From contig NZ_LT707064.1 in assembly GCF_900156465.1 (NCBI RefSeq), forward strand, positions 4,541,001 to 4,605,000: a stretch of DNA of 64,000 nt, written 5' to 3'. The notes under the pieces are model-generated. The model made no database searches, was not told the origin of the DNA, and saw nothing but the letters and a program-made list of their open reading frames with translations. This document shows, piece after piece, positions 1 through 8,084 of the stretch (positions are counted from its first letter, which is position 1; each line of letters starts with the position of its first letter). This DNA is from Pseudomonas sp. 7SR1 (GTDB lineage: Bacteria; Pseudomonadota; Gammaproteobacteria; Pseudomonadales; Pseudomonadaceae). A program made the position numbers and the translations under genes.

Positions 1-2
1 AA

Positions 3-479
3 CCTGGCAATGCCAAGGCCACCGAGGTGCCACAGGCGCGTGACATGCTCAAGCCCGAGCTGAAACGAACCTTCGATGAATCGGGGCTCTTCGGGCGGGT
101 GGTCTTCGACGAGTTCCAGAAGCAACCAGGCGACTACAGCCTTCGACTGAAGGTCTATAACCATGCGCCAGGCGGCGGACAGCTGGTATTGGCGTTCATC
201 AGTGGTTTCACACTGGGTGTGATACCCGCGGTAGGAACCGACCAGTACACCATGAGCCTTGAAACCCTGGACGATCAAGGACAGCCCCTGGCCAAGTCCA
301 GCAATCATGATGCGATCAATACCTGGATCGGCATCTGGTTCCTGCCGCTGGCAGGCAACACGCCCAAGGCTGCGGTCACCGATACCTTCAACCGGCAGGT
401 CAATGCGCTGTTGAAGAACTGGGTCGACACCAACCGCATGAAATACTCCGCTGTCGACACCCGCATTCCAAGGGGCTGA
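3..479 (+). CDS. Uncharacterised protein, 5' end outside window
   Basis: The reading frame is open from the first complete codon of the window, so the start lies upstream. An internal GTG at 27 has no ribosome binding site and is unlikely to be the start. The visible 158 residues have no recognisable domain. A Gly-rich hydrophobic stretch followed by an alternating strand pattern, and a second hydrophobic segment (IGIWFLPLAG), suggest an envelope-associated protein. The frame ends just before a strong hairpin terminator shared with the convergent lipoprotein gene at 522-1067. I do not recognise the family; the missing N-terminus would show whether it carries a lipobox. Confidence 0.6.
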   Translation, partial: PGNAKATEVPQARDMLKPELKRTFDESGLFGRVVFDEFQKQPGDYSLRLKVYNHAPGGGQLVLAFISGFTLGVIPAVGTDQYTMSLETLDDQGQPLAKSSNHDAINTWIGIWFLPLAGNTPKAAVTDTFNRQVNALLKNWVDTNRMKYSAVDTRIPRG

Positions 480-490
480 CACTGATGAAA

Positions 491-516
491 AAAAGAGCCG
501 CAATCGCGGCTCTTTT
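491..516. terminator. Bidirectional intrinsic terminator
   Basis: A perfect 11-bp stem (491-501 with 506-516) around a 4-nt AATC loop is flanked by A-rich sequence on the left and T-rich sequence on the right, so it can act on both strands. It lies between the two convergent genes ending at 479 and 522. Confidence 0.85.
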
Positions 517-521
517 CTTTA

Positions 522-1067
522 TTACTTCAACGCTTGAGTGAACTGTGGGTCGCTGTACAGGCTCTTGAGAAGATCGTGCACCATCGGGTTGTAATTGTTC
601 GCGGCTGCCGGAATGGCGATTGCGCCAATGAAACTACTGTCCCATTCACGTTGCACGTCCTTGGTGGACTCGTACAACACCTGATCACCTTTACGCAGCG
701 TGAAGCGTGCCGCCAGTTGCCCGTGCCCAGTGCCCATGCCTGCGGTCAGCTGACTCTTGACCAGCTGAACCTGCAGCTGCCGGTCAGCACGTGGGTCCAA
801 CAGACCCGCCTGGCGAAGCTCATCGTTGATCGCGGCCTGGATATGCAATGGAACGCTGCCTGCGGGGGAGGAAATCGGGTTCATGCGCACCATCAGCGAC
901 CCTTGGCCGGAATCGGCATTTACCTGTGCTTCGCGCAGAGGCTGCATGGGTTCGTTTTTCTTGAGCTGCTGAACGTTCTGGAAATCGGGTTCATAGCGGG
1001 TCATGGTGACACCACAGCCCTGGAGCAACAGAGCGCAGATTGGTAGAGCCAGATAGAGCTTCTTCAC
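522..1067 (-). CDS. Putative outer-membrane lipoprotein
   Basis: The 181-residue product starts with a short positively charged N-terminus, a hydrophobic core and the lipobox LLQGC, with the acylated Cys at residue 18. The mature part has no recognised domain. It contains a mixed strand/helix region and a segment predicted to be mostly beta (residues about 95-140). The presumed role is structural or assembly-related in the outer membrane, since nothing in the sequence points to catalysis. It converges on the gene ending at 479 and shares its terminator. About 230 bp without a gene separate its start from the end of the LysR gene at 1299. Confidence 0.7.
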   Translation of the reverse strand: MKKLYLALPICALLLQGCGVTMTRYEPDFQNVQQLKKNEPMQPLREAQVNADSGQGSLMVRMNPISSPAGSVPLHIQAAINDELRQAGLLDPRADRQLQVQLVKSQLTAGMGTGHGQLAARFTLRKGDQVLYESTKDVQREWDSSFIGAIAIPAAANNYNPMVHDLLKSLYSDPQFTQALK

Positions 1068-1298
1068 AGCAAATCCTTATGTGCTTTTTTGAAGGGAGGG
1101 GATTATCGGCAGATAGCTATTGGCCATCAAGGAATAAGTTCTGCGGCAGCAGATACGCCTGACGTCGTGGTAGCTGCGATGTGCGATGAACCTTGCTCAT
1201 TGCCGGAGCCGAAACGGTTCAAATGAGGGCCAACCGACGAGACGGCCGATCTGGAGCAGACCGTGATCCAGACCTCTGAATCCAGTCACCATGTCCTT

Positions 1299-2207
1299 TC
1301 ACGGCACCGGAAAAGGAATATTGCCGTTCAGGGCCGCAGTTCTCGAGAACACCTCAGCCATGAAGTCCATGAACACGATTGCCCGCGTGGGGAGCAGTCT
1401 GTTGGCGACATAGACGATCTGCACCGGGACGGGCGGAGCGACGTGGTCCGCCAGGATGAGTTGCAATCGACCACTGCTCAAGCCTTCCTCAAACAGCCAC
1501 GCGGGCCCATGTCCCACCCCCAAGCCTGCCGTGACCGCAGCACTCACGGCGTCGGGCGAGTTGACCCGGAACCTGCCGGAAACCGCAATTTCAGCGTCAC
1601 GCAAGCGCCAGGTCGCCCCGGACGCCAGCAGGGTGTAGATGACGCAGTCGTGGTCGCGCAGGTCATCCGGTGTCAGCGGGACTCCGCGTTTGCCCAGGTA
1701 GTCCTTGCTGGCCACGAAGACGCGGTCGTACCATCCAAGACGCCGGGCGCGCAGGGCGCTGTCTTCCAGGTGTCCGATGCGAATGGCAAGTTCGGTTCCT
1801 TCATTGACCAGATCCACGTAGCGATCGTTGAGCTGAAGATCCAGGGTCAGTTGGGGGTAACGCTCCAGAAACGCCGGTACGTGCGGCAGCACGAACGCGT
1901 GTGCAAGCGCTGTCGGGCAGGCTACACGCAAGAGTCCCGACGGCTCGATGATGTTTCGCAAGGACGACTCGGATTCATCCACCGCATCGAGGATTCGCCG
2001 CACGTCCGCATAGTAGCGTTCACCCTCCGGCGTCAAAGACAGCTTTCGCGTCGAGCGGTGAAGCAGACGCGTCTGCAAATGCTCTTCCAGCGCCGCCACG
2101 TAGCGACTGACATTGGGTTGCCCCAGTCCCAGGTCGCGGCCCGCAGCGGAAAAGCTTCCGGTTTCCACGGCGCGTGCGAAGCATGACATCAAGAGAAACC
2201 GATCCAT
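1299..2207 (-). CDS. LysR family transcriptional regulator
   Basis: A 302-residue LysR protein with an N-terminal winged helix-turn-helix (residues about 1-60, including the typical FSAAGRDLGLGQPNVSRYVAALE region) and a periplasmic-binding-protein-like effector domain (about 88-295). An ATG six codons upstream exists, but the ATG at 2207 is preceded by AGGGAG at good spacing and gives the usual family N-terminus. It is divergent from the SDR gene at 2334, and the 126-bp gap holds a T-N11-A palindrome (2238-2250). It probably controls that SDR gene and itself. The effector is unknown. Confidence 0.88.
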   Translation of the reverse strand: MDRFLLMSCFARAVETGSFSAAGRDLGLGQPNVSRYVAALEEHLQTRLLHRSTRKLSLTPEGERYYADVRRILDAVDESESSLRNIIEPSGLLRVACPTALAHAFVLPHVPAFLERYPQLTLDLQLNDRYVDLVNEGTELAIRIGHLEDSALRARRLGWYDRVFVASKDYLGKRGVPLTPDDLRDHDCVIYTLLASGATWRLRDAEIAVSGRFRVNSPDAVSAAVTAGLGVGHGPAWLFEEGLSSGRLQLILADHVAPPVPVQIVYVANRLLPTRAIVFMDFMAEVFSRTAALNGNIPFPVP

Positions 2208-2237
2208 ACCACTCCCTGGATTCATGTAATTTCTGCA

Positions 2238-2250
2238 TGAATCATATTCA
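2238..2250. promoter_or_regulatory. LysR-type operator (T-N11-A)
   Basis: TGAATCATATTCA is a 5-bp inverted repeat with a 3-nt centre and the T-N11-A layout recognised by LysR proteins. It overlaps a second inverted repeat (TTCATG-N9-CATGAA, 2221-2241). Both lie in the gap between the divergent LysR and SDR genes. Confidence 0.55.
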
Positions 2251-2333
2251 AAAGCTGGATCTTATCTATTTGTTGGCATGAGCGCACATTCTCCATCCCG
2301 ACCGTGTGGGTCGCTATTCCCAGGAGAAACCAA

Positions 2334-3086
2334 ATGTCGCGCTTGCAAGGTAAACGTACTCTCATCACTGGCGGCACCAGTGGCATCGGCCTGGAAACCG
2401 CAAAGCAGTTTCTGGCCGAAGGCGCCCGGGTCATCGTCACGGGCGTCAATCCCGATTCGATCGTCAAAGCTCAGGCTGAACTGGGATCCGAAGTCCTGGT
2501 ACTACGGGCCGACTCGGCCAGTGTCGCCGCGCAACAGGAACTGGCACAAGCCGTCAAGGACCACTACGGCCAGTTGGATGTTGCTTTCCTCAATGCCGGG
2601 ATATCTGTCTGGCTGCCCATCGAGCAGTGGACACCAGAGATGTTCGAGCGCTCTTTCGACATCAATGTCAAAGGCCCTTACTTCCTGATGCAGGCGTTGC
2701 TGCCGGCCTTTGCGAATCCTGCTTGCATCGTACTCAACACCTCCATCAGCGCACATGTGGGCGCGGCCCGCTCGTCCGTGTATGCCGCCACGAAGGCTGC
2801 ATTGTTGAACATGTCGAAGACACTTTCGACTGAACTGCTGGGACGCGGTATCCGTGTCAACGCCGTCAGCCCCGGACCGATCGACACCCCCCTGTACGAT
2901 AAGCTCGGGGTTGCGGATGCGTATCGCGAGCAAGTCAACAAGGAGATCACGGCAAGCATTCCGCTTGGCCGCTTCGGTACGGCCGAGGAGGTTGCCAAAG
3001 CGGTGCTGTATCTGGCGTCCGACGAGTCGCGCTGGACCGTGGGTTCTGAAATCGTCGTTGACGGTGGCCGCCTGCTCAATGGGTAA
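2334..3086 (+). CDS. SDR family NAD(P)-dependent oxidoreductase
   Basis: The 250-residue product is a classical short-chain dehydrogenase/reductase. It has the Rossmann motif TGGTSGIG (12-19), NAG (87-89), a Ser in the 137-139 region and the catalytic Y150-x3-K154, and it ends in the usual VDGG segment. The start at 2334 follows CAGGAGA; an upstream in-frame ATG at 2304 lacks such a site. It probably reduces or oxidises a small carbonyl/alcohol in the cytoplasm. The divergent LysR gene is the likely regulator. The gene converges on the nine-gene operon ending at 3212, with a hairpin between them. Confidence 0.9.
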   Translation: MSRLQGKRTLITGGTSGIGLETAKQFLAEGARVIVTGVNPDSIVKAQAELGSEVLVLRADSASVAAQQELAQAVKDHYGQLDVAFLNAGISVWLPIEQWTPEMFERSFDINVKGPYFLMQALLPAFANPACIVLNTSISAHVGAARSSVYAATKAALLNMSKTLSTELLGRGIRVNAVSPGPIDTPLYDKLGVADAYREQVNKEITASIPLGRFGTAEEVAKAVLYLASDESRWTVGSEIVVDGGRLLNG

Positions 3087-3141
3087 GCGCACCGCCCGGA
3101 TGTTGGGCGAAAGCGACTTGGCATCGGGCCGATGCAACGAG

Positions 3142-3164
3142 GCGCTGAAGGTTTGCTTCAGCGC
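3142..3164. terminator. Hairpin between convergent genes
   Basis: A perfect 9-bp stem (3142-3150 with 3156-3164) has a GTTTG loop. No clear T-run follows on either strand, so termination may be inefficient or Rho-assisted. Confidence 0.45.
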
Positions 3165-3211
3165 TGAGCGACGCGCCGACCTACTGGCGAACAAAGCGCG
3201 CGCCTTGCGCA

Positions 3212-4081
3212 CTACAACGCCAGCTGCAACAGTGCCTGCGCGTGCCCTTTGCTGACCTGCTGCGCTCGCTCAGTGCCTAACCCCATTTTTTCAAACCACA
3301 GCAAGCTGTCTACCTGCCATTGTTCGATATCAGGCTGAGAGGTCTGGCCCAGGTCGGAACTGTAGAGCGCCCTGGGGACTTCGCACAGGACCTTGCTGAA
3401 GTCTCCCCAGGGCTGGTAGCCGAGCAGATAGGTCAGGGCGGTTTGTTCGGTGTAGACCATGGGCGCTTGAGCCAGCTCCAGCAGAGCGGTGGCGTCCAAC
3501 CCGGTCAAGGGATTGGCCGGCTGGTTGAGCATAAGCCTGGGCACATCCAACCGCACCGCCGCGTCTACCAAAAGACGTACTTCCCGGGCGTCGGCATGAC
3601 CGGTGGAAATGACGATCGGATAGTCCCGGGCCATCCGCAGCACATCCAGGGTTTGCGCATTGAGTTTCCCCTCCTGACTGACGGTGAGCGGCCGGATGGG
3701 GTATTTATCCAGAATCCAATGACTACTGTTGCGTTTGAGGCGGGACTGGTGGGAGCGACCTGTGACGGTGGGAAGGTGCACGATCAGCCGGGCTTCGCTG
3801 TCCCCGTGGTGGCACAGCGAACGCTGCACCACCCTGAAATCGATACCGCCGGCGATTTCATTGAGAACCACCGAGCCTGAAACCGGAAGCCCTTCCTGCC
3901 TGGCCTCCCAGGCTTGGGACGCGCTGCAGCCAAGGTGGTTCTTCAGCACCACCCAGCCGTTCAACGAGCGGTAATGCCGACCGGCCTCCATCACGCCATG
4001 GCGCCGCAGGTACGCGTCGGGACCGGCGTGATAATGCACATCGATGAAGTCAGCCTCGAACAAACCCAGCGGGCGGCTCAT
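3212..4081 (-). CDS. DUF6282 family TIM-barrel hydrolase-like protein
   Basis: The 289-residue protein has an N-terminal HYHAGPD segment (His16, His18), a KNHLG segment (His49), VHLPT (His102) and STGHA (His162). This ordered set of histidines is typical of metal-dependent amidohydrolase-like barrels and matches the DUF6282 family as I know it. The predicted role is hydrolysis of an amide, lactone or ester intermediate in the cytoplasm; the substrate is unknown. Its start overlaps the stop of the upstream hydrolase by 4 bp, so it is translationally coupled and is the last gene of the operon that begins at 11004. Confidence 0.75.
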   Translation of the reverse strand: MSRPLGLFEADFIDVHYHAGPDAYLRRHGVMEAGRHYRSLNGWVVLKNHLGCSASQAWEARQEGLPVSGSVVLNEIAGGIDFRVVQRSLCHHGDSEARLIVHLPTVTGRSHQSRLKRNSSHWILDKYPIRPLTVSQEGKLNAQTLDVLRMARDYPIVISTGHADAREVRLLVDAAVRLDVPRLMLNQPANPLTGLDATALLELAQAPMVYTEQTALTYLLGYQPWGDFSKVLCEVPRALYSSDLGQTSQPDIEQWQVDSLLWFEKMGLGTERAQQVSKGHAQALLQLAL

Positions 4082-4854
4082 GCGGCCACCTCCAGGTTGA
4101 TGCCCAGGTGATCGCGCACGGTGCGCATGACCAATGCCGGCGCGTCGAGCAATGGACGCATGCCGCCATCGGGAATGGATAACCGGCAGTGGCGGGCCTG
4201 ATCGTTGACATGCACGTTTATACCCCGCACCAGCTGCGACTGTTCGCCATAAACCGCCAGCAGTGCGCCGGAAAAACCGTGGCTCGCTTGTCGCAGGTCG
4301 AGGCGATTAAGCAGCCGGAAACCCAGGTGCAGGCGCCTGGCCTGGCGTGCGGCGCTGGCCTGGTCGATGGCGATTGGCCCGCTGGGACGTATCCGGGTCG
4401 CCGGTTGTACAAGCTGGTCGAGTAGCTGGAGCGCTTGTTCGAGATCGCCGAGCAGGGCCAGGTCAGCCATCTTCCCCAGTCGACCGTCGAGGATTCCATC
4501 GGCGAAGGCAGGGGAGGACAGCAATAGCACTTTGCTGATGTGCGGGGCGAGGCTGGTGCCGAGTAGCGCCTGGACGACCGCGCCACCCAAGGCCGATCCC
4601 ACCAGCAGATCGATCTGGCCCAACGCCGACAACTCTTGGCGCCAGCGCTGTGAAAACTCTTCAAGCGATTCGTTTTCGTCGCCCAGCAGCGATAGCGTGT
4701 CGAAGACCACTATCCGGTAACCCGCTTTTACCAGTGGTGCGATCATGGGTTGGAAGAACTGCCCTTCATCCCATACGGGCATGACCGGCGACATGACCAC
4801 TGCCAGTTGATTGCCGTTGCCCCAACGGCGGCTGACTGCATTGGACGTTTGCAT
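4078..4854 (-). CDS. Alpha/beta-hydrolase fold protein, degenerate active site
   Basis: The 258-residue protein has an alpha/beta hydrolase layout. The oxyanion region is MSPVMPVWDE (about 21-30) and the nucleophile elbow is GSALGG with Ser87. The usual C-terminal Gly-x-Gly-His segment instead reads DGGMRPLLDAP, so the catalytic His position is occupied by Met232 or Arg233. The protein may therefore be inactive as a hydrolase or may use another residue, as in cofactor-free relatives of this fold. It sits 17 bp downstream of the nitronate monooxygenase-like gene and overlaps the DUF6282 gene, so it belongs to the same operon. Its role is unknown. Confidence 0.75.
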   Translation of the reverse strand: MQTSNAVSRRWGNGNQLAVVMSPVMPVWDEGQFFQPMIAPLVKAGYRIVVFDTLSLLGDENESLEEFSQRWRQELSALGQIDLLVGSALGGAVVQALLGTSLAPHISKVLLLSSPAFADGILDGRLGKMADLALLGDLEQALQLLDQLVQPATRIRPSGPIAIDQASAARQARRLHLGFRLLNRLDLRQASHGFSGALLAVYGEQSQLVRGINVHVNDQARHCRLSIPDGGMRPLLDAPALVMRTVRDHLGINLEVAA

Positions 4855-4871
4855 AATCCTTCTCCGGATGA

Positions 4872-5861
4872 TCAGGCGATTTTGCCGAGAGCCAGCAGTT
4901 GCTGGCTGTTGCGCAAGATGCGCGTGGTTTCGCTTAACAGGTCATGGACGATCTGGCGGGCGGGCTTGATGTCGCCTACCAGGTCCAATACTTCACCTGC
5001 CCAGATCGCCCGGTTGTCGAGATCATCAGCGAGCACCGCCCTGGCGTAGTCCTGGCGAATCGAATCCGGCGCCTCTCGCAATGCCTCGTCGCGCCCCAGC
5101 CAAGCTTGCGAGAAGCGGTTGGCAATGGCCCGGCCGCTGTAGTGCTCAGGCCATTCGATGCCACGCACCAGATCGAAGATCCGGGTGCGCACGGTGTCCG
5201 ACGTGCTGGATTCGATCAGGCGCTTCTTGAACGCGGCCGAAGGCAGGGCCTCCTCGGTCGCGAGCAAGCGTGTGCCCAGCATGACCCCATCGGCACCCAG
5301 CATCAGCGCCGCTGCCACGCCACGCCCGTCTGCGATGCCGCCGGCCGCAATCAGCGGGATTTTGTCCCCGACCCGATCCTGCACCGCAGGCAACAATGGC
5401 ATCAGGCCCCGGCGCAAGCTGTGCCCGCCGGCTTCGGCACCTTGGACGATCAAGGCATCAGCCCCGGCGTCCAGGGCCGCAGTGGCCTGGTCAAGCTCAT
5501 GAATCTGTACGATGGCTTTCGCGCCGGCCCGATGGATGATCGGCACGAATGCGGCAGGATCGCCAAACGACAATGCGACGGCGTCTGGTCCGTATTCCAG
5601 TGCCAGGTCCAGCAGCGCCATGTTTCGGGCTACGGTGAACATCACCAGGCCAACGCCCCATGGTTGCTTCAGGTCCCGCATGGGCGCCAGCTCGGTGCGC
5701 ATCCACCGCTCCTCGCCATAGCTGGCGCCGACCAGGCCCAGCCCTCCGGCCTGGGATACCGCAGTGGCCAGCCTGGCCCCAGAGGCTCCCCCCATGGGCG
5801 CGAGGACGATCGGGTGGGAAATATTGAAGGCCTGTGTAAGGCGCGTGTTTAGCTCAGCCAT
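4872..5861 (-). CDS. Nitronate monooxygenase (2-nitropropane dioxygenase-like)
   Basis: A 329-residue FMN TIM-barrel protein. Visible motifs are APMGG (21-25), GAEAGGH (141-147, with the candidate catalytic His147), AAGGI (172-176) and LGTRLL (195-200) for phosphate binding. Family members oxidise alkyl nitronates such as propionate 3-nitronate, or act as related FMN oxidases or reductases. Here the gene lies amid other flavin enzymes, so it may act on an N-oxygenated or enolised intermediate of the same pathway (inference). It lies 17 bp before the hydrolase and 61 bp after the ABM-domain gene. Confidence 0.88.
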   Translation of the reverse strand: MAELNTRLTQAFNISHPIVLAPMGGASGARLATAVSQAGGLGLVGASYGEERWMRTELAPMRDLKQPWGVGLVMFTVARNMALLDLALEYGPDAVALSFGDPAAFVPIIHRAGAKAIVQIHELDQATAALDAGADALIVQGAEAGGHSLRRGLMPLLPAVQDRVGDKIPLIAAGGIADGRGVAAALMLGADGVMLGTRLLATEEALPSAAFKKRLIESSTSDTVRTRIFDLVRGIEWPEHYSGRAIANRFSQAWLGRDEALREAPDSIRQDYARAVLADDLDNRAIWAGEVLDLVGDIKPARQIVHDLLSETTRILRNSQQLLALGKIA

Positions 5862-5922
5862 ATCGATACTCCTGTTCTCGTGCGGGCAGGCCGTTTCGGC
5901 CTGCCCGTTCTGGCTTTGGGAT

Positions 5923-6291
5923 TTATTCAGCGATGAGCGCCGCGGCCAGGGCCTGAGGAATGAAATCGCTCACCTGGTAAAGGTGGAACTCCCATGTCCC
6001 GGTGTCCTTGAGCCCTGAATAACGTGACATGAATGACTCGTCCTGAAACAACGAATCAAAGGCATCCTTACTGCTCCATTGGGCCTGGTTGATGACCGTT
6101 TTGCCATCGAGGCTCTTGTACAGTCGGCTCCACTGGAAGGCAGGGTAGGTTTGCGCCACGTACTGGACGGTTTCGCGCAGGACGGCGAGGGCGGCATCTT
6201 GCTGGCCCGGGTTCACATGGACGACGTTCACCAGGAAGATGGCCTGGTCTTCGCCCGATTGCGGTGCCTGGAATTGTTCGATTTGTGTCAT
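5923..6291 (-). CDS. ABM-fold (antibiotic biosynthesis monooxygenase-like) protein
   Basis: The 122-residue product has the small ferredoxin-like ABM dimer pattern: an N-terminal strand FLVNVVHV, a helix rich in Ala/Glu, then a strand ending in the VINQAQWSS segment (about 68-78) and a second helix with a Phe-rich face. Family members are cofactor-independent monooxygenases, isomerases or haem-degrading enzymes. The start at 6291 follows AAGGAG at 8 nt. In this operon it may process an unstable monooxygenase product, or it may detoxify a quinone-like or aldehyde by-product (inference). Confidence 0.78.
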   Translation of the reverse strand: MTQIEQFQAPQSGEDQAIFLVNVVHVNPGQQDAALAVLRETVQYVAQTYPAFQWSRLYKSLDGKTVINQAQWSSKDAFDSLFQDESFMSRYSGLKDTGTWEFHLYQVSDFIPQALAAALIAE

Positions 6292-6319
6292 GAGTCATTC
6301 TCCTTGGGATTGGGGCGGG

Positions 6320-6880
6320 TCATTGCGTCAGGCGGGCGGATATCGCCGGGCTGCCGTTTTCCCAAAGCAGTGGATTGATGCAGTCGGCGAACCGGACTGC
6401 GTCGACGCGACCGATGATCACGTCGTGGGTGCCGTAGCTGAGGTGACTGTCCAAGGTGCAGACAAGGCTCGATTGCGCATCCGCCAGGCAGGGCAGGCCC
6501 TGAATGTCTTCCCATTGACCATGGGCGAAACGTTCGGGCCCTTTGACCTGGCCGGCGAACACCGGCACCAGGTCGCTATGGGTCGCGCTCAACAGGTTGA
6601 CGCTAAAGCGCCCGGATAGCATGAGCGGGCTGTGGAGGCTGGCTGAGCGGTTGATGCATATCAGCAGAGCAGGGGGGCTGGTGCTGACTGAGATCACAGC
6701 GGTCGCGACCATGCCCACCGGGGCATCGCCGTCGCGGCTGGCAATGATCGCCACGCTCGATGTCAACCTGCGCATGGCGTGCTTGAACTGATCCGCCAGT
6801 TCGCCAGAAACCACGTCCGTGGTGATCGGCAGGACCGTGACATTGCCCGTAGCACTGCGGGCCTGGGAATATCTGCTCAT
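6320..6880 (-). CDS. Flavin reductase (RutF/HpaC-type)
   Basis: The 186-residue protein matches the flavin-reductase-like split-barrel domain (residues about 32-180). It shows the early segment TSSVAIIAS, then ATAVISVSTSPPALLICINR, the phosphate/flavin-binding region of the family. It would reduce FMN or FAD with NAD(P)H and pass the reduced flavin to the luciferase-like monooxygenase encoded directly upstream. Its ATG overlaps the stop of that gene by 4 bp, the arrangement expected for a two-component monooxygenase pair such as RutA/RutF. Confidence 0.88.
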   Translation of the reverse strand: MSRYSQARSATGNVTVLPITTDVVSGELADQFKHAMRRLTSSVAIIASRDGDAPVGMVATAVISVSTSPPALLICINRSASLHSPLMLSGRFSVNLLSATHSDLVPVFAGQVKGPERFAHGQWEDIQGLPCLADAQSSLVCTLDSHLSYGTHDVIIGRVDAVRFADCINPLLWENGSPAISARLTQ

Positions 6881-8046
6881 GCCACGGCCTCCATGATCCT
6901 GCCCGGCTTGTGCGGCGCGCGTTGGCCGGCTTGCTCCATCAAGGGCAATACCTCCTTGACGAAGCGCTGAAGCCCGCTCTGGTAGTCCAGCCAGGTCAAG
7001 TTGATGCCGTCCACCCCCAGGTCGGACCAGCGCTGCATCTGGTCGACGATCATCTGGGCGGTGCCCACCAACGGCACGCCGGCAAAACCGGCCTTGAAAT
7101 GGAAGCGAAAACGCTCGGCATCGGCGGCGTCCTTGAACATGCCGCTTTGTACGCCGATCTCGCGGGTTACGTTATCCAGCGCCGCGTCGTCCCCGTGCTG
7201 GGTCACGTAGTAGTCGAGTTGCTGGTGCGCCTGGTCCAGTGTGTCTTCGTGGACGACGTAGGCGTAGACCCAGATCTGCAGTTCCCGGCCATGTTCCAGG
7301 CGTGCCAGGTCGCGATAGGCCTTGATCTGCGCGCGGATGGTGTCATCGTCATCTTCATGCTTGAGGATCAGGAACGCGGCATCGCAATGTTGGGCGCAGA
7401 ATTGCCGGCCCCTTGGGGAGCCACCAGCGTTCATCAGAAACGGCCGGTTGATCGGCTTGGGCTCCGCGTAGCCTTGCTTGACGTTGAAGAACTCGCCCTC
7501 GTAGTCAAAGTACCCGTTGGCCTCCCACGCTTTTTTAGCGATCGCTATCCACTCATCGGCATGGTCGTAGCGTTTATCGTGGTCACGCTGGTGACCATTG
7601 AACATGCCCATTTCCTGGCCGAACCAACCGCAGATCATGTTCAACCCGAAGCGACCGCCGCTGATGTGATCGATGGTCGCCGCCTGCTTGGCGGCAAACA
7701 ATGGGTGGACGGTGGACAAGTGTGATGTAGTGAACAGCGCGATCTGCTCGGTGACCGATGCCAGGCCTGCTGCCCAGGTGTAGGTTTCGTAGGAAACGCC
7801 CATCGGATTGCTGGCGCCTTCCCAGCCTCGCCAGCGGCCCACGGGTAGCAAAAGCTCAAGGCCTGCGCGATCGGCCAGTGTGGCGATCGCCAGGTTGCTT
7901 TGCCAATCGGCTGCCCTGTGGCGCTCTGGAACGGTGGTCAGTGTGCAACCGCCTTCGATGTTGAAACCGAACACGCCGAGTTTGATTTTGTTCTGGCTGT
8001 CGCGAACCGGATTAGGCTTGCGAATGGACACGTTTGCAGTGGTCAT
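6877..8046 (-). CDS. LLM class flavin-dependent monooxygenase (RutA/SfnG-like)
   Basis: The 389-residue protein is a luciferase-like TIM barrel. It shows the opening KIKLGVFGFNIEGG, the AATIDHISGGRFGLNMICGW block and a Gly-Ser phosphate-binding segment (NAGGSPRGR). The GGR-GLN-GW block is shared with RutA, which opens the uracil ring, and with the sulfone/sulfonate monooxygenases. The start at 8046 was chosen because that is where similarity begins; the longer in-frame extension to 8265 overlaps the upstream RraA gene. It needs reduced flavin, presumably from the coupled reductase at 6320-6880. It probably performs the oxygen-dependent ring- or C-N/C-S-cleaving step of the pathway. The substrate cannot be told from sequence. 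Confidence 0.87.
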   Translation of the reverse strand: MTTANVSIRKPNPVRDSQNKIKLGVFGFNIEGGCTLTTVPERHRAADWQSNLAIATLADRAGLELLLPVGRWRGWEGASNPMGVSYETYTWAAGLASVTEQIALFTTSHLSTVHPLFAAKQAATIDHISGGRFGLNMICGWFGQEMGMFNGHQRDHDKRYDHADEWIAIAKKAWEANGYFDYEGEFFNVKQGYAEPKPINRPFLMNAGGSPRGRQFCAQHCDAAFLILKHEDDDDTIRAQIKAYRDLARLEHGRELQIWVYAYVVHEDTLDQAHQQLDYYVTQHGDDAALDNVTREIGVQSGMFKDAADAERFRFHFKAGFAGVPLVGTAQMIVDQMQRWSDLGVDGINLTWLDYQSGLQRFVKEVLPLMEQAGQRAPHKPGRIMEAVA

Positions 8047-8084
8047 GTCTTGAATACTCTTTCGAATGGGGAAATAAGTCGAAA

